Below, in pieces: positions 11,111 through 21,291 of a DNA stretch of 22,011 nucleotides; the stretch's first letter is position 1; each line of letters opens with the position of its first letter. A program made the position numbers and the translations under genes. The notes under the pieces are model-generated. The model had not been told where the DNA came from. It saw only the letters and a program-made list of their open reading frames with translations, and ran no database searches. Source of the DNA: Scytalidium lignicola. Lineage: Eukaryota; Ascomycota; Leotiomycetes. Location of the stretch: positions 1 to 22,011 of the forward strand of contig NCSJ02000504.1 in NCBI GenBank assembly GCA_002812745.2, in the 5' to 3' direction.

Positions 11111-11900
11111 CAAAGTGCAATTATATATAGTATTATTATATATTATCAACTTACAAAATCTAACAATAATCTAAGGGGAATTAACTATTATTTACTTACA
11201 ACATAGTCATAATGTCTTCATGTAATAACAAGAGCTTATAAAGATACTTCAATTCAAAGCTTAAAGATGAAGACATTCTGCTTACCATTAAACTTATACT
11301 TGAACAAAAGAGTAATAGCATTCAAGGATCACCTTAATTATACAAGCTTAAAGTAGGTAATTTACTGAATAAGTAATAAGGCAACAAGACTCTTGAAGAA
11401 AAGAAGAAGATACAAGTAACAAACAAAAAAGCAACTACTTAAAGAAAGTAATGAATACAAGATAGTATAATTATAATAATGAAGTTATTAAGTAATACCA
11501 AAGGCAATCAACATAGTTATAACAAGAGATTAAAAGGCAAAATAAACTTNAGAACTTTAAAGTTGTTAAGCTGGCTAAGCTATATAACTATACAAAAGTT
11601 GTAAACTTTCTTATTTTCAACNAAAAAAGCATTATTCTTATATAATAAGCTAGACAAAGCAGTTAACTTGTTAATTATACAAATTTATACTAACAAAATT
11701 AAACTATAAGTATATTTGTTTAAATGTTATATACTTAACATAAATACATTATTATACAACTGTAAACTCATAAAAGAAACAACTCATTATCTAATTATTG
11801 ACTGTTTAAACCTAGAACAAATAAGAAAAAGCTTTAAGACAAAAGCTTATACAGCNAAAAGACTTAAGAAAGATACTAAGAAGTTGTTAAGGATATAAAC
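11110..11900 (+). pseudogene. LINE ORF2 C-terminal region with closing CCHC
   Basis: Reading continues from RT through DILLTIKLILEQKSNSIQGS, then LYKLKVGNLL and TLEEKKKIQVTNKKATT, a segment placed like the post-RT region of Tad1-like LINEs. The end is the best preserved: from 11716 to 11898 a 60-codon frame has no stop. It contains CYILNIN, YNCKLIKETTHYLIIDCLNL and ends KRLKKDTKKLLRI, fitting the Cys-x-Cys ... His ... Cys cluster near the C-terminus of such proteins, with one Cys and one His read as Tyr. The upstream start codon at 11716 is internal to ORF2 and is not a real gene start. N characters are at 11550, 11622 and 11856. Confidence 0.82.
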
Positions 11901-11959
11901 AAATCATTAGCTAAGTATTAACTACAAGAAGGCTATAAGAGTATAAATTAACAATATAA

Positions 11960-12270
11960 CTAAGGATTTAAGAGTAGAATAAGACAACAGCAAAGTAATA
12001 ACGTCTTAAAGAACTGAGTTACTAATTACTAACTTAATAGCACAACAAAACTCTCCTTAACTAAGCTAGTAAGCCAAGTACTGGACAAGAGGATAGTAGA
12101 GACAAGATAAAGCAATTACACCTAAGCAAATAGAGAGTAGTATAAAAGTTTTCATTTAGCCAAGGAGTTAGCATAATTTCCTGTATAACAGTATAATTAT
12201 CCTGCATACCCTTAAGGTAGCCTTATGGCCTACAGTATAAGAATAATAATAATATAAAGAAGTATTATAA
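11960..12270 (+). other. LINE 3' untranslated region and tail
   Basis: GC is visibly higher between about 12030 and 12240 than in the coding remnants. It includes short GC-containing runs such as ccttaaggtagccttatggc. It ends in an A-rich simple run (aataataataatataaag) at about 12241-12260, consistent with the short repetitive tail of a LINE rather than a long poly(A). No coding sequence is seen. The boundary with the Helitron relic is inferred from this tail. Confidence 0.6.
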
Positions 12271-12293
12271 ACAAGTATAAACAATATCTACTT

Positions 12294-12358
12294 AAGTTCT
12301 TTTTATTATTACTAGTAAAATTTAAGCGAAATCACTACTAAAAATAATAAGAACACTT
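12294..12358. repeat. Imperfect inverted repeat at the LINE/Helitron junction
   Basis: The left arm aagttctttttattattact (from 12294) pairs imperfectly with actaaaaataataagaac (to about 12354), with a loop of about 17 bases that includes a rare CpG (aagcgaa). It could be a terminal hairpin of one of the two elements or a chance AT-rich palindrome. No Helitron-type CTRR end was confirmed. Confidence 0.4.
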
Positions 12359-12659
12359 TCAAATAAAAGGTTTTAACCTTTTACAGATTATAAATCATAT
12401 AATAACTAGTAAATAACCTTAAAATAATACTTATATTGTATAAGAACTTTATCTTATATAATCAGATCTACTTTATAAATTATAACTGTTAACTTACTCN
12501 TTTTTTCTTATTATACTTATAAACAATTTATTTAATTGAATTAGTATTTGAAATTAAAAATAAACTGTATAACCTCTTAAAAGTAAAAATATAACAATAC
12601 TTGTAAAAGTTATATATAATATGTTTTTACTTAATCTATAAAAGTAATAACATGTAATC

Positions 12660-13555
12660 TCATTAAAAAAAAGTCTTATTAATTCTTTTAAGCTTTTGCA
12701 AATAGAAATGAACAGTTTATAATTTGTTTTTAATCATTATAATAATAGTATCAAAACATTAACATTAGTTATTATTCAGTTAATCTTGTATATCAATAAC
12801 TAAAAACTTTTTTTGTATAAAATCATATATAAGTTTAGTAAAATTAAGTAAAGACTAATTAAACCAAAGTATAAGCATGTAAAAGTGTACAAGAGTTCTC
12901 TGGAAATTATATAATTTCTTGGTAAGTAAATACAATTTATAATTACATTTAAAGTTTTATAATATTAATAAGAATCTTATATTATAAAAAAGACTTTAAA
13001 TAATGCTGTAGATTATCATACATCTAAACTTTAAAATGCTCTTATACAGTTGTAAACTTGTTAATTAACTATACTTATAAACTAATTAGAAATATAATCT
13101 GTAAACTATTTCTTAAATTAAATTAAATTATTTCTTCAAAGTNAAAAAAACTATTCCTAATTGTTGTTAACTAAACTTTTAATAATATATACTATATAAT
13201 ATGTAAAGTATTATACATTATCAACTATATACAATTCCTTAAATGACTTTAAGTTATGAACATGTATAAGTAAAAGTTATAAATAATATCTTTCCTCATA
13301 TACTAAATTATAATAATATATATAACTTATTACTTGTCCTTGTTTACAATCTTTTTAAACTTTAAACTTTTTATCTTATACAAAGTAATTAAAAAACTCT
13401 TAATATAAGAACTTATAACTATATATAAAACTATTATCATAGTTGTATTTTGCAAAATCTAAATTAATACAGTTATCTTTTACATTATACTTGAAAAAAA
13501 CTATTAGTTTAAAGTAGAAGTTTTCAACTGTATAGACAACTTAATTCGAATTTAT
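12660..13555 (-). pseudogene. Helitron Pif1-like helicase N-terminal part
   Basis: From about 13470 one frame with few stops reads DFAKYNYDNSFIYSYKF, then EFFNYFV, stop, DKKFKV, and EERYYL, stop, LLLIHVHNLKSFKELYIVDN. These match the block between Rep and helicase in Helitrons, including the Glu-Arg-Tyr-Tyr-Leu-Arg-Xaa-Leu-Leu and Ser-Phe-Glu-Asp-Leu landmarks. Then FEEII and NSLQIIFLISL match the following helix. At 12669-12698 the codons read QKLKRINKTF. Every departure from a Gly-Pro-Gly-Gly-Thr-Gly-Lys-Thr-Phe Walker A is a G-to-A or C-to-T change, and Lys-Thr is kept. The later helicase motifs are absent. N characters lie at 12500 and 13143. Confidence 0.85.
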
Positions 13556-13559
13556 ATTA

Positions 13560-14620
13560 TCCTTAAATATAATTGTATATTCTCTTAAAAAGTATATAAG
13601 TAAATATATTATTAGTAATTACTCTTGATAAGTTAAATATTCTATTAACTGAGTAATAACTTTTATTAAACTTATATAACATGCTTAAACATATTAATCA
13701 ATCTTATCTTATAAGTTTTTAACTATAACTATAGAATAATTATAATTTTTGTAAACGTATTTGTAAATATACTTTATAGTTTATGTTATATTATATAGCT
13801 TAATGTTAAAGTAATAGTTGAACTTTTAAAGTAAGTACAAGTTATAAAAAACTATTCAACAATTATTATCTGTAATCAGTTATTATCTGTAATCAGTTAT
13901 TATCTGTAATCAGTTATTATCTGTAATCAGTTATTATCTGTAATCAGTTAACTAAAAGCATTTAATCTGTTTACATACGTTTGTTGATTATCATCTTTAC
14001 AATAATATAATAAGTATTTATCTTTAAAAATAACGATAGTATTTGTAAACTTCCTTAGAAAATGCTTTAAGTAACAAAGTAGTTTAACAGTTATCTTATA
14101 CTTTATATAAAAGTTTTTTAAGTAGTTTAAATTACATATATTATATAATATATATATAATTACTAATTCTTGTAAAATACTATAAATATCATAAGTTAAA
14201 TTTAGTATTTCTATATAGATTAATTCATCGATATAGTTTAAAGTAAACTTAATTGTATAATATTTAATGAATAAAATAAAGTATATATAAAATAAACTAC
14301 ACTTTTAATATTCAACTATAAAATAATAATTATCTTATAAGTTTAAAGCTCTTACTTTAAATTCTTTATATAACTTAGTCTTTTTAACTTTAAAAACATA
14401 AGTAACTAAATTAGGGTAATCTATAATTAACTGTTTAAAAAGAAGATTATATTGNAATTTTTTACTAGTAAAAAATTTACAATTATCATAATAAAATATA
14501 TAAGTTTCTTAAAATAATATACTAAAGTTATTGAATCTTGAAATAGTTATTACATATAATAATCACTTTTTACAAACATAAAAAGAAATATAATATAATA
14601 ATCTAACTTAGTTACATTTG
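13560..14620 (-). pseudogene. Helitron Rep (HUH endonuclease) remnant
   Basis: Starting near 14580 the minus strand reads KSDYYM, two stops, LFQDSITLVYYFKKLIYF, matching the block before the HUH site. Then DYPNLVTYVFKVKK (about 14440-14400) and IVEY, stop, KCSLFYIYFILFI. The HUH His-hydrophobic-His is Tyr-Ile-Tyr at 14281-14289, both by C-to-T of CAC or CAT. NYIDELIYIEILNLTYD follows, the conserved Asp-Glu-hydrophobic-Ile/Val-Cys-Ala-Glu region, and a Cys-rich part degraded to VIIYILYN. Near 13800 it reads TIKYIYKYVYK, the usual Lys-Tyr-Xaa-Xaa-Lys-Tyr block near the catalytic Tyr. The Rep would nick and join DNA strands. A 17-bp array interrupts the frame at 13863-13947. Confidence 0.87.
13863..13947. 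repeat. Perfect 17-bp tandem array, five copies
   Basis: The unit ttattatctgtaatcag occurs five times in a row without a mismatch (13863, 13880, 13897, 13914, 13931). It lies inside the Helitron Rep remnant. One minus-strand copy reads L-I-T-D-N, fitting the Rep sequence expected at that place just before the tryptophan-valine-proline-tyrosine block, so the array probably grew from the element's own codons. At 17 bp it is not a multiple of three, so extra copies shift the frame. Its perfection in a heavily mutated region suggests expansion after the mutation phase. No spacers are present. Confidence 0.97.
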
Positions 14621-15356
14621 TATTTTTTAACTGTAAAACATTATGTACAAATTAGTACAAATTAGTTTATAATTAGTTTTGGTTATAACAAAGCTAATTA
14701 AGCTTAAAAGTTTTACAATATATAAAATAATTAACAATATATTATTAAAAGAGTTAATAACTGTAAAAGATAAAAAAGAATAACNTTTTTACAATAGTAT
14801 AAATGATATTAATATTACATTTATTGCATTAACTGTTTATTTTCACCATTATCTTGATATTCTATACTATAATACTACTTATAATTATTATAAAAAACAA
14901 TAATATATAATAAAATAGTATATAAATAAAATAAGTTATTAAAATTTAAGTTAATTAAGATATATTATTGTTTTCTTTTTAACTAGCTAATATTATCTTT
15001 TTAAACTTAAATTCCTTAAATTCCTTAAAGATAATTATTATAATCTTATCACAAATAAGAAGATTAATATATCTTAAATAATATACTTCTTCTTTAATTA
15101 ACTTTATTTGAAAGTTTAAACTTAGTTAAAATTACTTTAATTATATAATAATATATTCAATAGTTATTATGTATNAAACGAATAAGAAAATTACAGCTTA
15201 TAAATATAATATAAAGCTTATATAATAATATTTAATTCAACTTAAAACTTTAATCTAATCGAACATTTATAATATAATTAAAATTATAAAAGAATAATTA
15301 AGCAAATTTAAGTACTTCTTAAGAATAAGCTAACTTTAAAAGCTTTTATAAATAAT
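14620..15356 (-). pseudogene. Helitron Rep N-terminal part, poorly readable
   Basis: By position this should encode the segment upstream of the HUH domain, including a zinc-finger region in some Helitrons. Frames are broken by stops and N characters (14785, 15175), and only scattered weak matches were seen, for example ENKQLM around 14850. A short direct repeat (attccttaaattccttaaa) lies near 15010. The copia LTR starts right after 15356. Confidence 0.45.
15352..15356. repeat. Target-site duplication, left copy (ataat)
   Basis: The five bases before the left LTR, ataat, match ataac at 21479-21483 after the right LTR except for one C/T difference, a transition like those seen throughout. Five bases is the usual duplication length for Ty1/copia. 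In AT-rich DNA a chance match is possible. Confidence 0.6.
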
Positions 15357-15550
15357 TGTCGGTTCACTTGTAACATGAAGTACAATATACAATTATATGT
15401 AATATACTTGTTATGTTATTCTATAGTTGTTGTATGATTAGGGGTAAAAGGGCAAAGCTGTAAAAGCTTCGCTTATTCCTACTACTTAATCAGGACTAGC
15501 TTATAAGGGCATGTGAATATTATGTATATGTAATTACTATTTTACTAACA
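15357..15550 (-). repeat. Copia 3' LTR (left)
   Basis: It starts tgtcgg and ends tactaaca, and aligns over its length with the right repeat, sharing aacatg near the start, taatatact, ggtaaa, a cct-tactac core, gactag and a tactaaca end. It keeps more GC than the interior, including a stem of gcaaagc (15452-15458) with gcttcgc (15466-15472) that has one mismatch explainable by G-to-A. Exact bounds rest on the TG/CA ends and the flanking pentanucleotides. Confidence 0.8.
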
Positions 15551-15769
15551 CTAGAATTACTCTAAAAATGACTGTATGCTATAACTCTTAAAACGCTTAA
15601 ATCCATAGAGTTTTCCTAATCACATGTTAATTGCCTAATTGGGAATAGCTCTAAATCCCTCTTCTGTAGAATCTTCTGTTCTACTACTTACATTGTCATG
15701 TTCTACTCATTCTATTACTTCTAATTGTACTTTATTTATATTTACTAATTACTTTAAAGTGATTTGANA

Positions 15770-17200
15770 GACTTTTCCTTAGTTATAAAATCAACTAGAT
15801 TTATAATTCCTTGTATTCATTTAACTTTTGCAATCTCTTGTTGCTTATAAGCTTAGCAAAGGTACATTATGTTGATTATCAAGTACTTTTCTTGTATAAT
15901 TCCTAACTTGACAAGGTAATTGTAAAGTAATTTTAAATTTGTACAAAGAGTTAATAGAAGGTTAATCTTCAAAGCCTTATTAATAGTAGATTTGATGGAG
16001 GCTTTTATATCAAACCCATAAACTATTTTATAAAGTTCAGAGGTTAAAACACTTTAAGTAACCCTTTTACACTTGATTAAGGACTAGTATAATATATTTA
16101 TGTTTCCCTCTTTATCTACTAAAGTTAAAACATAGCTAATCTACAAGGATAAGTCCTTGTTGTTTACAAAAGAAGTATTTGTGAATACTAGTAATTGTAA
16201 AATGTTTTTGTCCAATTTGACAAAGTATAAACCTTTAACAGTATTCTTAATTTGTTATTATAATTATTTATTCAATATTTTAATGTCCTTCTTGTCTAGA
16301 TCTACAACTTAAGCTATAATTAACAAGTCAAATATAACTTCTAATTAGTAAACAAACATGATATATGCTCTTTTTGTATGTTAAACAATATATTACTCTT
16401 TGGTAAAGAGGTTTTGATATACAATTCTATGAGAACTTGTTATATTTGTTAATTTATTACTTATAAACTTCAGGTTATTATACTAGCATTTTTGAGTAAA
16501 GGTGATTTCATTATCTTGTAATTAAATAACACTATTATTAAATTTAAGGCTCTTTTCAGAAGTTAAAAGCTTTTGTTCCTTAATTAAAAACTTAACCTTT
16601 TAAAGTTGTACTTACTCTTATTATACAAACTCAAGGTTTTTAACAAACAGTATATTGTTAGTTTGAAGGCTAACAAGGCTGAATAAGTTATTATTATACA
16701 GAAAGTATAAGTTGTAAGTAGATTACTCTATTAAAAGCTCTTTGACATAATGTGAGTAATAAGTCTTGAACTAGTAGTTCTTAACTTTAAAGACTTTATA
16801 TAAAAGCTTAATAACCCTCAAAATTAAGTCTTTTTAAAGGTATAATTACTAAGTAAGTTTGATAAGTAGTTATATGTAAAAATCATAATTTAATAAGGTT
16901 GTTGATTGTACATAAGCTTGAGAAATGTCTTATAAGTACAAATTTGTAATTTTACTCTTTATAGTTATAATATAAAGAATGATTCTCTAGTTAATATGTT
17001 GAATAGTTAAAGATTAAGTTAAAACTAGTTCCTTTCCTTTATTATTATATGTTTGTACTATAAGCCTTGATTTCTTAAAAGCTTTCTCCATCCCTTTATT
17101 CTTAACCTTGTTTATGAATCTTATATTGAAAATATATATCCTTTCAAGCATGTTTACTATTAAAGTAATCTTAAAGACTTCTTTCTCTAATAACCTTAAT
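15770..17200 (-). pseudogene. Copia reverse transcriptase and RNase H remnant
   Basis: The RT begins with IFNIRFINKVKNKGMEKAF and KSRLIVQTYNNKGKE (about 17150-17030), the entry block of fungal copia RT. The catalytic box at 16654-16659 lies in SLVSLQTNNILF. Fungal relatives have a Gln-Thr-Asp-Asp-Thr pattern at this site, and here both Asp codons are Asn (aac, aat) through G-to-A. KFLIKEQKLLTSEKSLKFNN follows. The RNase H end near 15870-15780 reads INIMYL then QQEIAKVK and INLVDFITKEKS, matching the closing Asn-Xaa-Ala-Asp-Xaa-Met/Leu-Thr-Lys motif. Intact enzymes turn the genomic RNA into DNA. Confidence 0.9.
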
Positions 17201-17559
17201 ATTTTAACTTATTAAGAAGTTGTATATTAATATTCATCTTGTGTAAATGCAATAATATTATCTTGTATAAACATAATAATATTAATTAAGTTTATATTAA
17301 TAAAGTACTTATGTAATTTTCCCCTTTTACATTTGACAAGTTGTATAAGTTATACAGGTTATATTAATAATAGTATAATAATTGTAAAGTTGTTTCCTTC
17401 AAAGTTCTCCTCTTCTTTAACATCTTTAGTATTAACCTTTAATAACTTAATATCGTTTAGTTTTGTTATTGATATAAAGTAAGGCTTTACAAAGGTTAAT
17501 CAGAACATTGTATTATTATAAGGTAATGTTAATATACAAGATTTACTGTTTATATTAAT

Positions 17560-18430
17560 AAGCTTATACAGTTCTTCTTAATTCTCATTCTGGTTAGTAT
17601 TACCTTCCCTTTACATGAAGACTTATGAATTTAGTAGTAGATTGTGAATATTATTTATATTTAAGCTAATTTACATGTTAAGAGCATTTTAAACCTGATG
17701 TTTTACCTTTAATTTGTGTATTTCCTTTATTACCTTTTTAATTACAATTGCCCTTTAAATAACTATTAAGGAGAGAATGTTGAATTCAGACATTTAAGGA
17801 TAAGCATTATATATTAAAAGTATAAGAATAAAGCTGTTTGGACTTACTAAGTCATTGACAACTTTAAAAGCTATTTATAAGGTTATCTCCTTGTCAATAT
17901 TATAGATTTCTATAATAATGATTTAATAAGTATATTGTACAAGGTTATAATATCTTTTAACAATTCTGATAAAGTTATAAGCTTTTACTAAGATAACCTT
18001 CAAAGTGATTCTTATAGTATTAGCATATTACTAAAATTCTTTACTTATAAAGTTCTTTCTAATGTTAGTAATAATCTGGTCAAGAAGGCTTAAATAAGTA
18101 TTGATCTAACATATTCAAAGTACATCTTAAGTATGTTTAACACTGATGTTCTAGAGTTATTTATTAGTCTAGTATTAAGTACCCTTATTAACAATATAAA
18201 GAATTAGCTTTTTAGAGATATAAAAGATGTTTATAATAATAAAGTAATTAAAGTTAATATTATCTTTAAGACTAAATTTAAAGTATCCTGACAACTTGTT
18301 ATAACATTGACAATGAACATAATACTTAGTCAAGTATTCTAAAGCTTGTTTGTTAATATTATAACTAACTTAGTCTAATATCTTCTGAAGCCTACTTATT
18401 AATAAGTAGTCAAAATGTTAGTATAAGTAT
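17560..18430 (-). pseudogene. Copia integrase remnant
   Basis: The zinc-binding end reads ALEYLTKYYVHCQCYNKLSG; the codons at 18304-18324 give YVHCQC, so the first Cys of a Cys-x2-Cys pair is Tyr and the second is kept. Then FKFSLKDNINFNYFIIINIF and LILYIVNKGT; the expected Asp of Val-Asp is Asn at 18187-18189. NISVKHT follows. These are the catalytic-core landmarks of fungal copia integrase: the entry strand, an Asp site, the Thr-Arg turn and the aromatic-rich helix. Later blocks (around 18050-17900) are too broken to follow. Position between protease and RT confirms the copia order. Confidence 0.88.
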
Positions 18431-18599
18431 TACAATTCAACATTAATCAAGAAATAAGAGTTCTGATCAAAAGATTTGACAATTAACACTTGTAAAAGAA
18501 TCTTCTATAGTATAAAAGGATGACTAAATCAGTGTACAATTAATATTTCACCTTGTAATGTGACTAAGTTGTTTATAAGATTGTTAAGGTATATATCTA

Positions 18600-18870
18600 A
18601 ATGGTTTATATTAGTTATACTGAGTAGAAAAGGTATATCTGCTTGGATAATGTAGAACTTTATTTAACTAATAAGTGTAATTACTATTATAAAGTTTATC
18701 AAGGAAGTAAATCTTATGTTAAACTGTATAATTATTGTACTTTATATAATATTGTTGAGTATAATACTTTCGTCTACTCGTTATAAGGCTTGAAATTAGC
18801 TATAATTAGCTGTAGAGTATTTAAAGGCTTTTATATCGATTATAATTCTATAAAATTATTTAGAATTGTA
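18600..18870 (-). pseudogene. Copia aspartic protease remnant
   Basis: The minus strand reads FYRIIIDIKAFKYSTANYS, a stop, FQAL, then RVDESIILNN and STIIIQFNI, matching fungal copia protease. At the active-site triad Asp is kept (gat, minus strand of 18835-18837), Thr is Ile (18832-18834), and Gly is Lys (18829-18831). The protease cuts the Gag-Pol polyprotein in intact elements. The block sits directly 5' of integrase on the same strand. Confidence 0.85.
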
Positions 18871-18879
18871 TCTTGTTAT

Positions 18880-20950
18880 ACTAGTTATATTATATACACT
18901 TGTAATTACTTTAATAAGTGTAAGTATAAGTGTTTTAACAATTAGAGTAAGTACTTCAATGATAAGTTAATGTATAAAGGCTTAGTTTATGAGTTTTGTG
19001 ATAGTAAAGGTTATTAATTCAATTAAAAGATTACTGAATAAAGTAGTAAAAGTTATAAAGACATTTATAAGGATATCATTATCTTGTTCAAGCTTAATGT
19101 TATTATTATCTACTAAAAAGGCTTCAAAAGTAATCTTTAACTTTTCCTCTGAATCATCACCTTTATAATTAATAATATATTACTTAAAATATTCTTTAAA
19201 ACGTTTATTAAAGTCATAAACTTTAATATTGAATTAACTTATATTCTTAGCCTTGAATCTAGTCTTCTTCTTATCTTGTTCTTCTTATAAGTGCNTTTTA
19301 TGAGTAATAACTTTCCTTCTTATATATAAAATACTTGTTTTATTAGTAAAATGTAAGTATATTCATAGTATATCATTTAAGGTTTTGATTTAAAAGGTTT
19401 TTATATCTATAACTAGTTAAGTTCTTGTTAAAGTAATAATAATCTATAAAGAAAGTCTTATTTTACTCTTATTCCTTCTTGTATATAGTAATCAAAGATT
19501 AGAGTTTATTGATAAACTATCTTAAGTTTGAAAGTAAGTTTACTATTATGTACTTATATACAGGTGATTCTTAATAGGTTGTAATTATCTTGTTATAGAG
19601 AAATTCAGCATTTCTTAAAGTTGGATAAAGGTTATATTATAATTCTTAAAGTTTATTAATAAGTAATTATACATGCTCTTATATTGTTTTCTTATAATTC
19701 TTAAGTACAATCAAAGTTAGAGTAATGTTATTCTATTTGCTTAAATTTTAATAATAATAACTAAGCCTTTTAAAGAAGTTATGAAGGTTAGTATATATTT
19801 CTTTAAAAGTGCATTTTGATAATTAGTTATTATAAAAGTAATTTTAAGTTAACTTCTTTAACATTGTAAAAAATGTTTTTATAAGGCTTATTTCTAATAG
19901 TTTTACCTTCTTATAAATATCCTTGAAGATAATCAACTTGAGGTTAAAGTTGTTATTGGTTTTATTATACTTTTATTCCTTAGTCAAGATCTTTAAGATC
20001 TTAGAAATATATTTGTTAACCTTGTATAATGAAGAGTTAAGGTTATTTTATACTTATTTGTCTGGTTATCCATAATATTATTCTTATAATTGTCCTTTAA
20101 TTCTAAACGTTAATTGTTCATTACTTTACTAAGTTATAAAAGGAGTAAATTGTTGGTTTTCATAAAATAGAATAAGGTATAAAGTTATATAAAGACTAAG
20201 TTACAAGGTTATAAGGTTTGTTCTTAGTCTAATAATTATAAAAGTAATAAGCTTTTTTTGAAGATCTTGAATAACTTTGTTAAAGTCTTCTTCAGTTTAT
20301 ATATATTGTTCTTCTTCCTTGAGTATATTATATAATGTTTGTATAATCAACTTATTCTTGTTATTAGTTGTTATATAAATATTATCATAATGAAGATATG
20401 TATATAAGATTTATAATTCCTTACGAGGAATTGTATAAAAGTTATTTATTATGAAGTATTCAAAATCCTCTTAGAATAAGTCTTAAAAGTTAGAATTACT
20501 AGTTTTGTCAGATTTATATTCATAAGCCTTAATAGCTAAGAATTCTTTTAAGCTTTCTAATAATGTACTTTTAATATGTATTCTATACTTTTATCNTTTT
20601 TATCTTTTCCTTTTATCCTTCTTATTCTTCTACACTTAATATCCTTGTATATAAGTATTAACCTTAAGGTATATAAGTAGCTTGGATATTAAAACTAGTT
20701 ATACTTTAACATGAAGAATATTTACTTATAAGCAGTAGACTTTAAAGCTTAAAGGCCTTTTAATTGTATTTAAAAGTACTTATAACCTCTTAACAAGTCT
20801 TCTTAAGTATAGTTTTCCTTAAGTATTCTCTTATATATATATATGTTATATAAGAGCTTGATAAGTATAGTTTGAAAGTAAGGTATAAAGTTAAGTAAGG
20901 TTTAAGCTATAGTTATAAGCTGTAAAAGTTATGAAAAGAGTATAGTAATC
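18880..20950 (-). pseudogene. Probable copia gag region
   Basis: By position this is the gag of the copia relic, between the 5' leader and the protease. A minus-strand frame near 19320-19250 reads RRKVIT, then QDKKKTRFKAKN, resembling the basic region around a zinc knuckle, with the Cys/His residues mostly lost. No capsid motif could be identified and stops are frequent. Ns lie at 19295 and 20596. The call rests on element order. Confidence 0.5.
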
Positions 20951-21291
20951 TCTAAAGTTGTAAGAGTATTATNAAAAAGTAATGTTTATTATAAGGAGTA
21001 TGTTATAAAGGAGTGTATTCAAATAAAAGTAAGAGGTTATAAAAGAGTATTTTCAAAAGGTTAAAAGGTTGACTACTTGGATTTAGCAAGAAATAGTATA
21101 TTTCTTTTGAAATACAATACTTCTCCCCTTTGACTGGAGATTTATAGGTTTTGAGTAGGAGAAGAGCTTCCTAAGAAGGATACTTTGTAAACAGATGTAA
21201 ATAAGCCTTAAAACCTTGATAACAAGATAAGTTACTGGATTATTACAAAACAAGATTGTAATTTCTTGATCTGTATATACAAACTGATCAG
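20950..21291 (-). other. Copia 5' leader region
   Basis: No coding frame is seen. The stretch is somewhat less AT-rich than the interior (for example ctcccctttgactggag at 21123). It lies between the 5' LTR and gag in the element's own orientation, so it should hold the primer-binding site next to 21291. That junction reads, on the minus strand, ctgatcagtttg, and I cannot match it to a known tRNA 3' end. Confidence 0.5.

Larger units (their letters stand above)
7390..12270 (+). mobile_element. RIP-degraded Tad1-like LINE (non-LTR retrotransposon) relic
   Basis: The plus strand encodes, in order, an ORF1 with CCHC zinc knuckles, an ORF2 with an APE-type endonuclease region, an RT with a degraded Phe/Tyr-x-Asp-Asp box, a long C-terminal part and a closing CCHC. 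A less AT-rich 3' untranslated region follows. This two-ORF layout is typical of Tad1-clade LINEs of filamentous fungi. Such elements copy themselves by target-primed reverse transcription. Stops are frequent, an RT catalytic residue is Asn, and RT is shortened, so the copy is dead. The 5' boundary is approximate and no target-site duplication was identified. Confidence 0.87.
12360..15356 (-). mobile_element. RIP-degraded Helitron (RepHel) relic, truncated
   Basis: On the minus strand I read, in order, Helitron Rep landmarks (about 14580-13560, with an HUH motif at 14281-14289) and a Pif1-family helicase (about 13560-12660) up to Walker A. This is the autonomous RepHel layout of Helitrons, which move by a rolling-circle mechanism. 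The helicase stops about 300-400 bases after Walker A, where intact proteins have around 400 more residues. The LINE begins there, so the relic is truncated or was interrupted. Its other side is cut at 15356 by the copia insertion and probably resumes at 21479. Neither a 5' TC nor a 3' CTRR terminus was found. Confidence 0.85.

Noticed and set aside
11716..11898. 60-codon frame as an independent small gene
   Set aside because: It is in frame with, and matches, the C-terminal CCHC part of the LINE ORF2; its ATG is internal.
13863..13947. CRISPR array
   Set aside because: The 17-bp units abut directly with no spacers, and the context is a transposon relic.
14121..14160. Palindromic TA-rich run (ttatataatatatatataat) as an origin or terminator
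   Set aside because: TA-rich palindromes occur all over the window, and nothing around it supports a function.
15010..15030. Short direct repeat attccttaaattccttaaa
   Set aside because: Only two 9-bp units, expected by chance in sequence this AT-rich.
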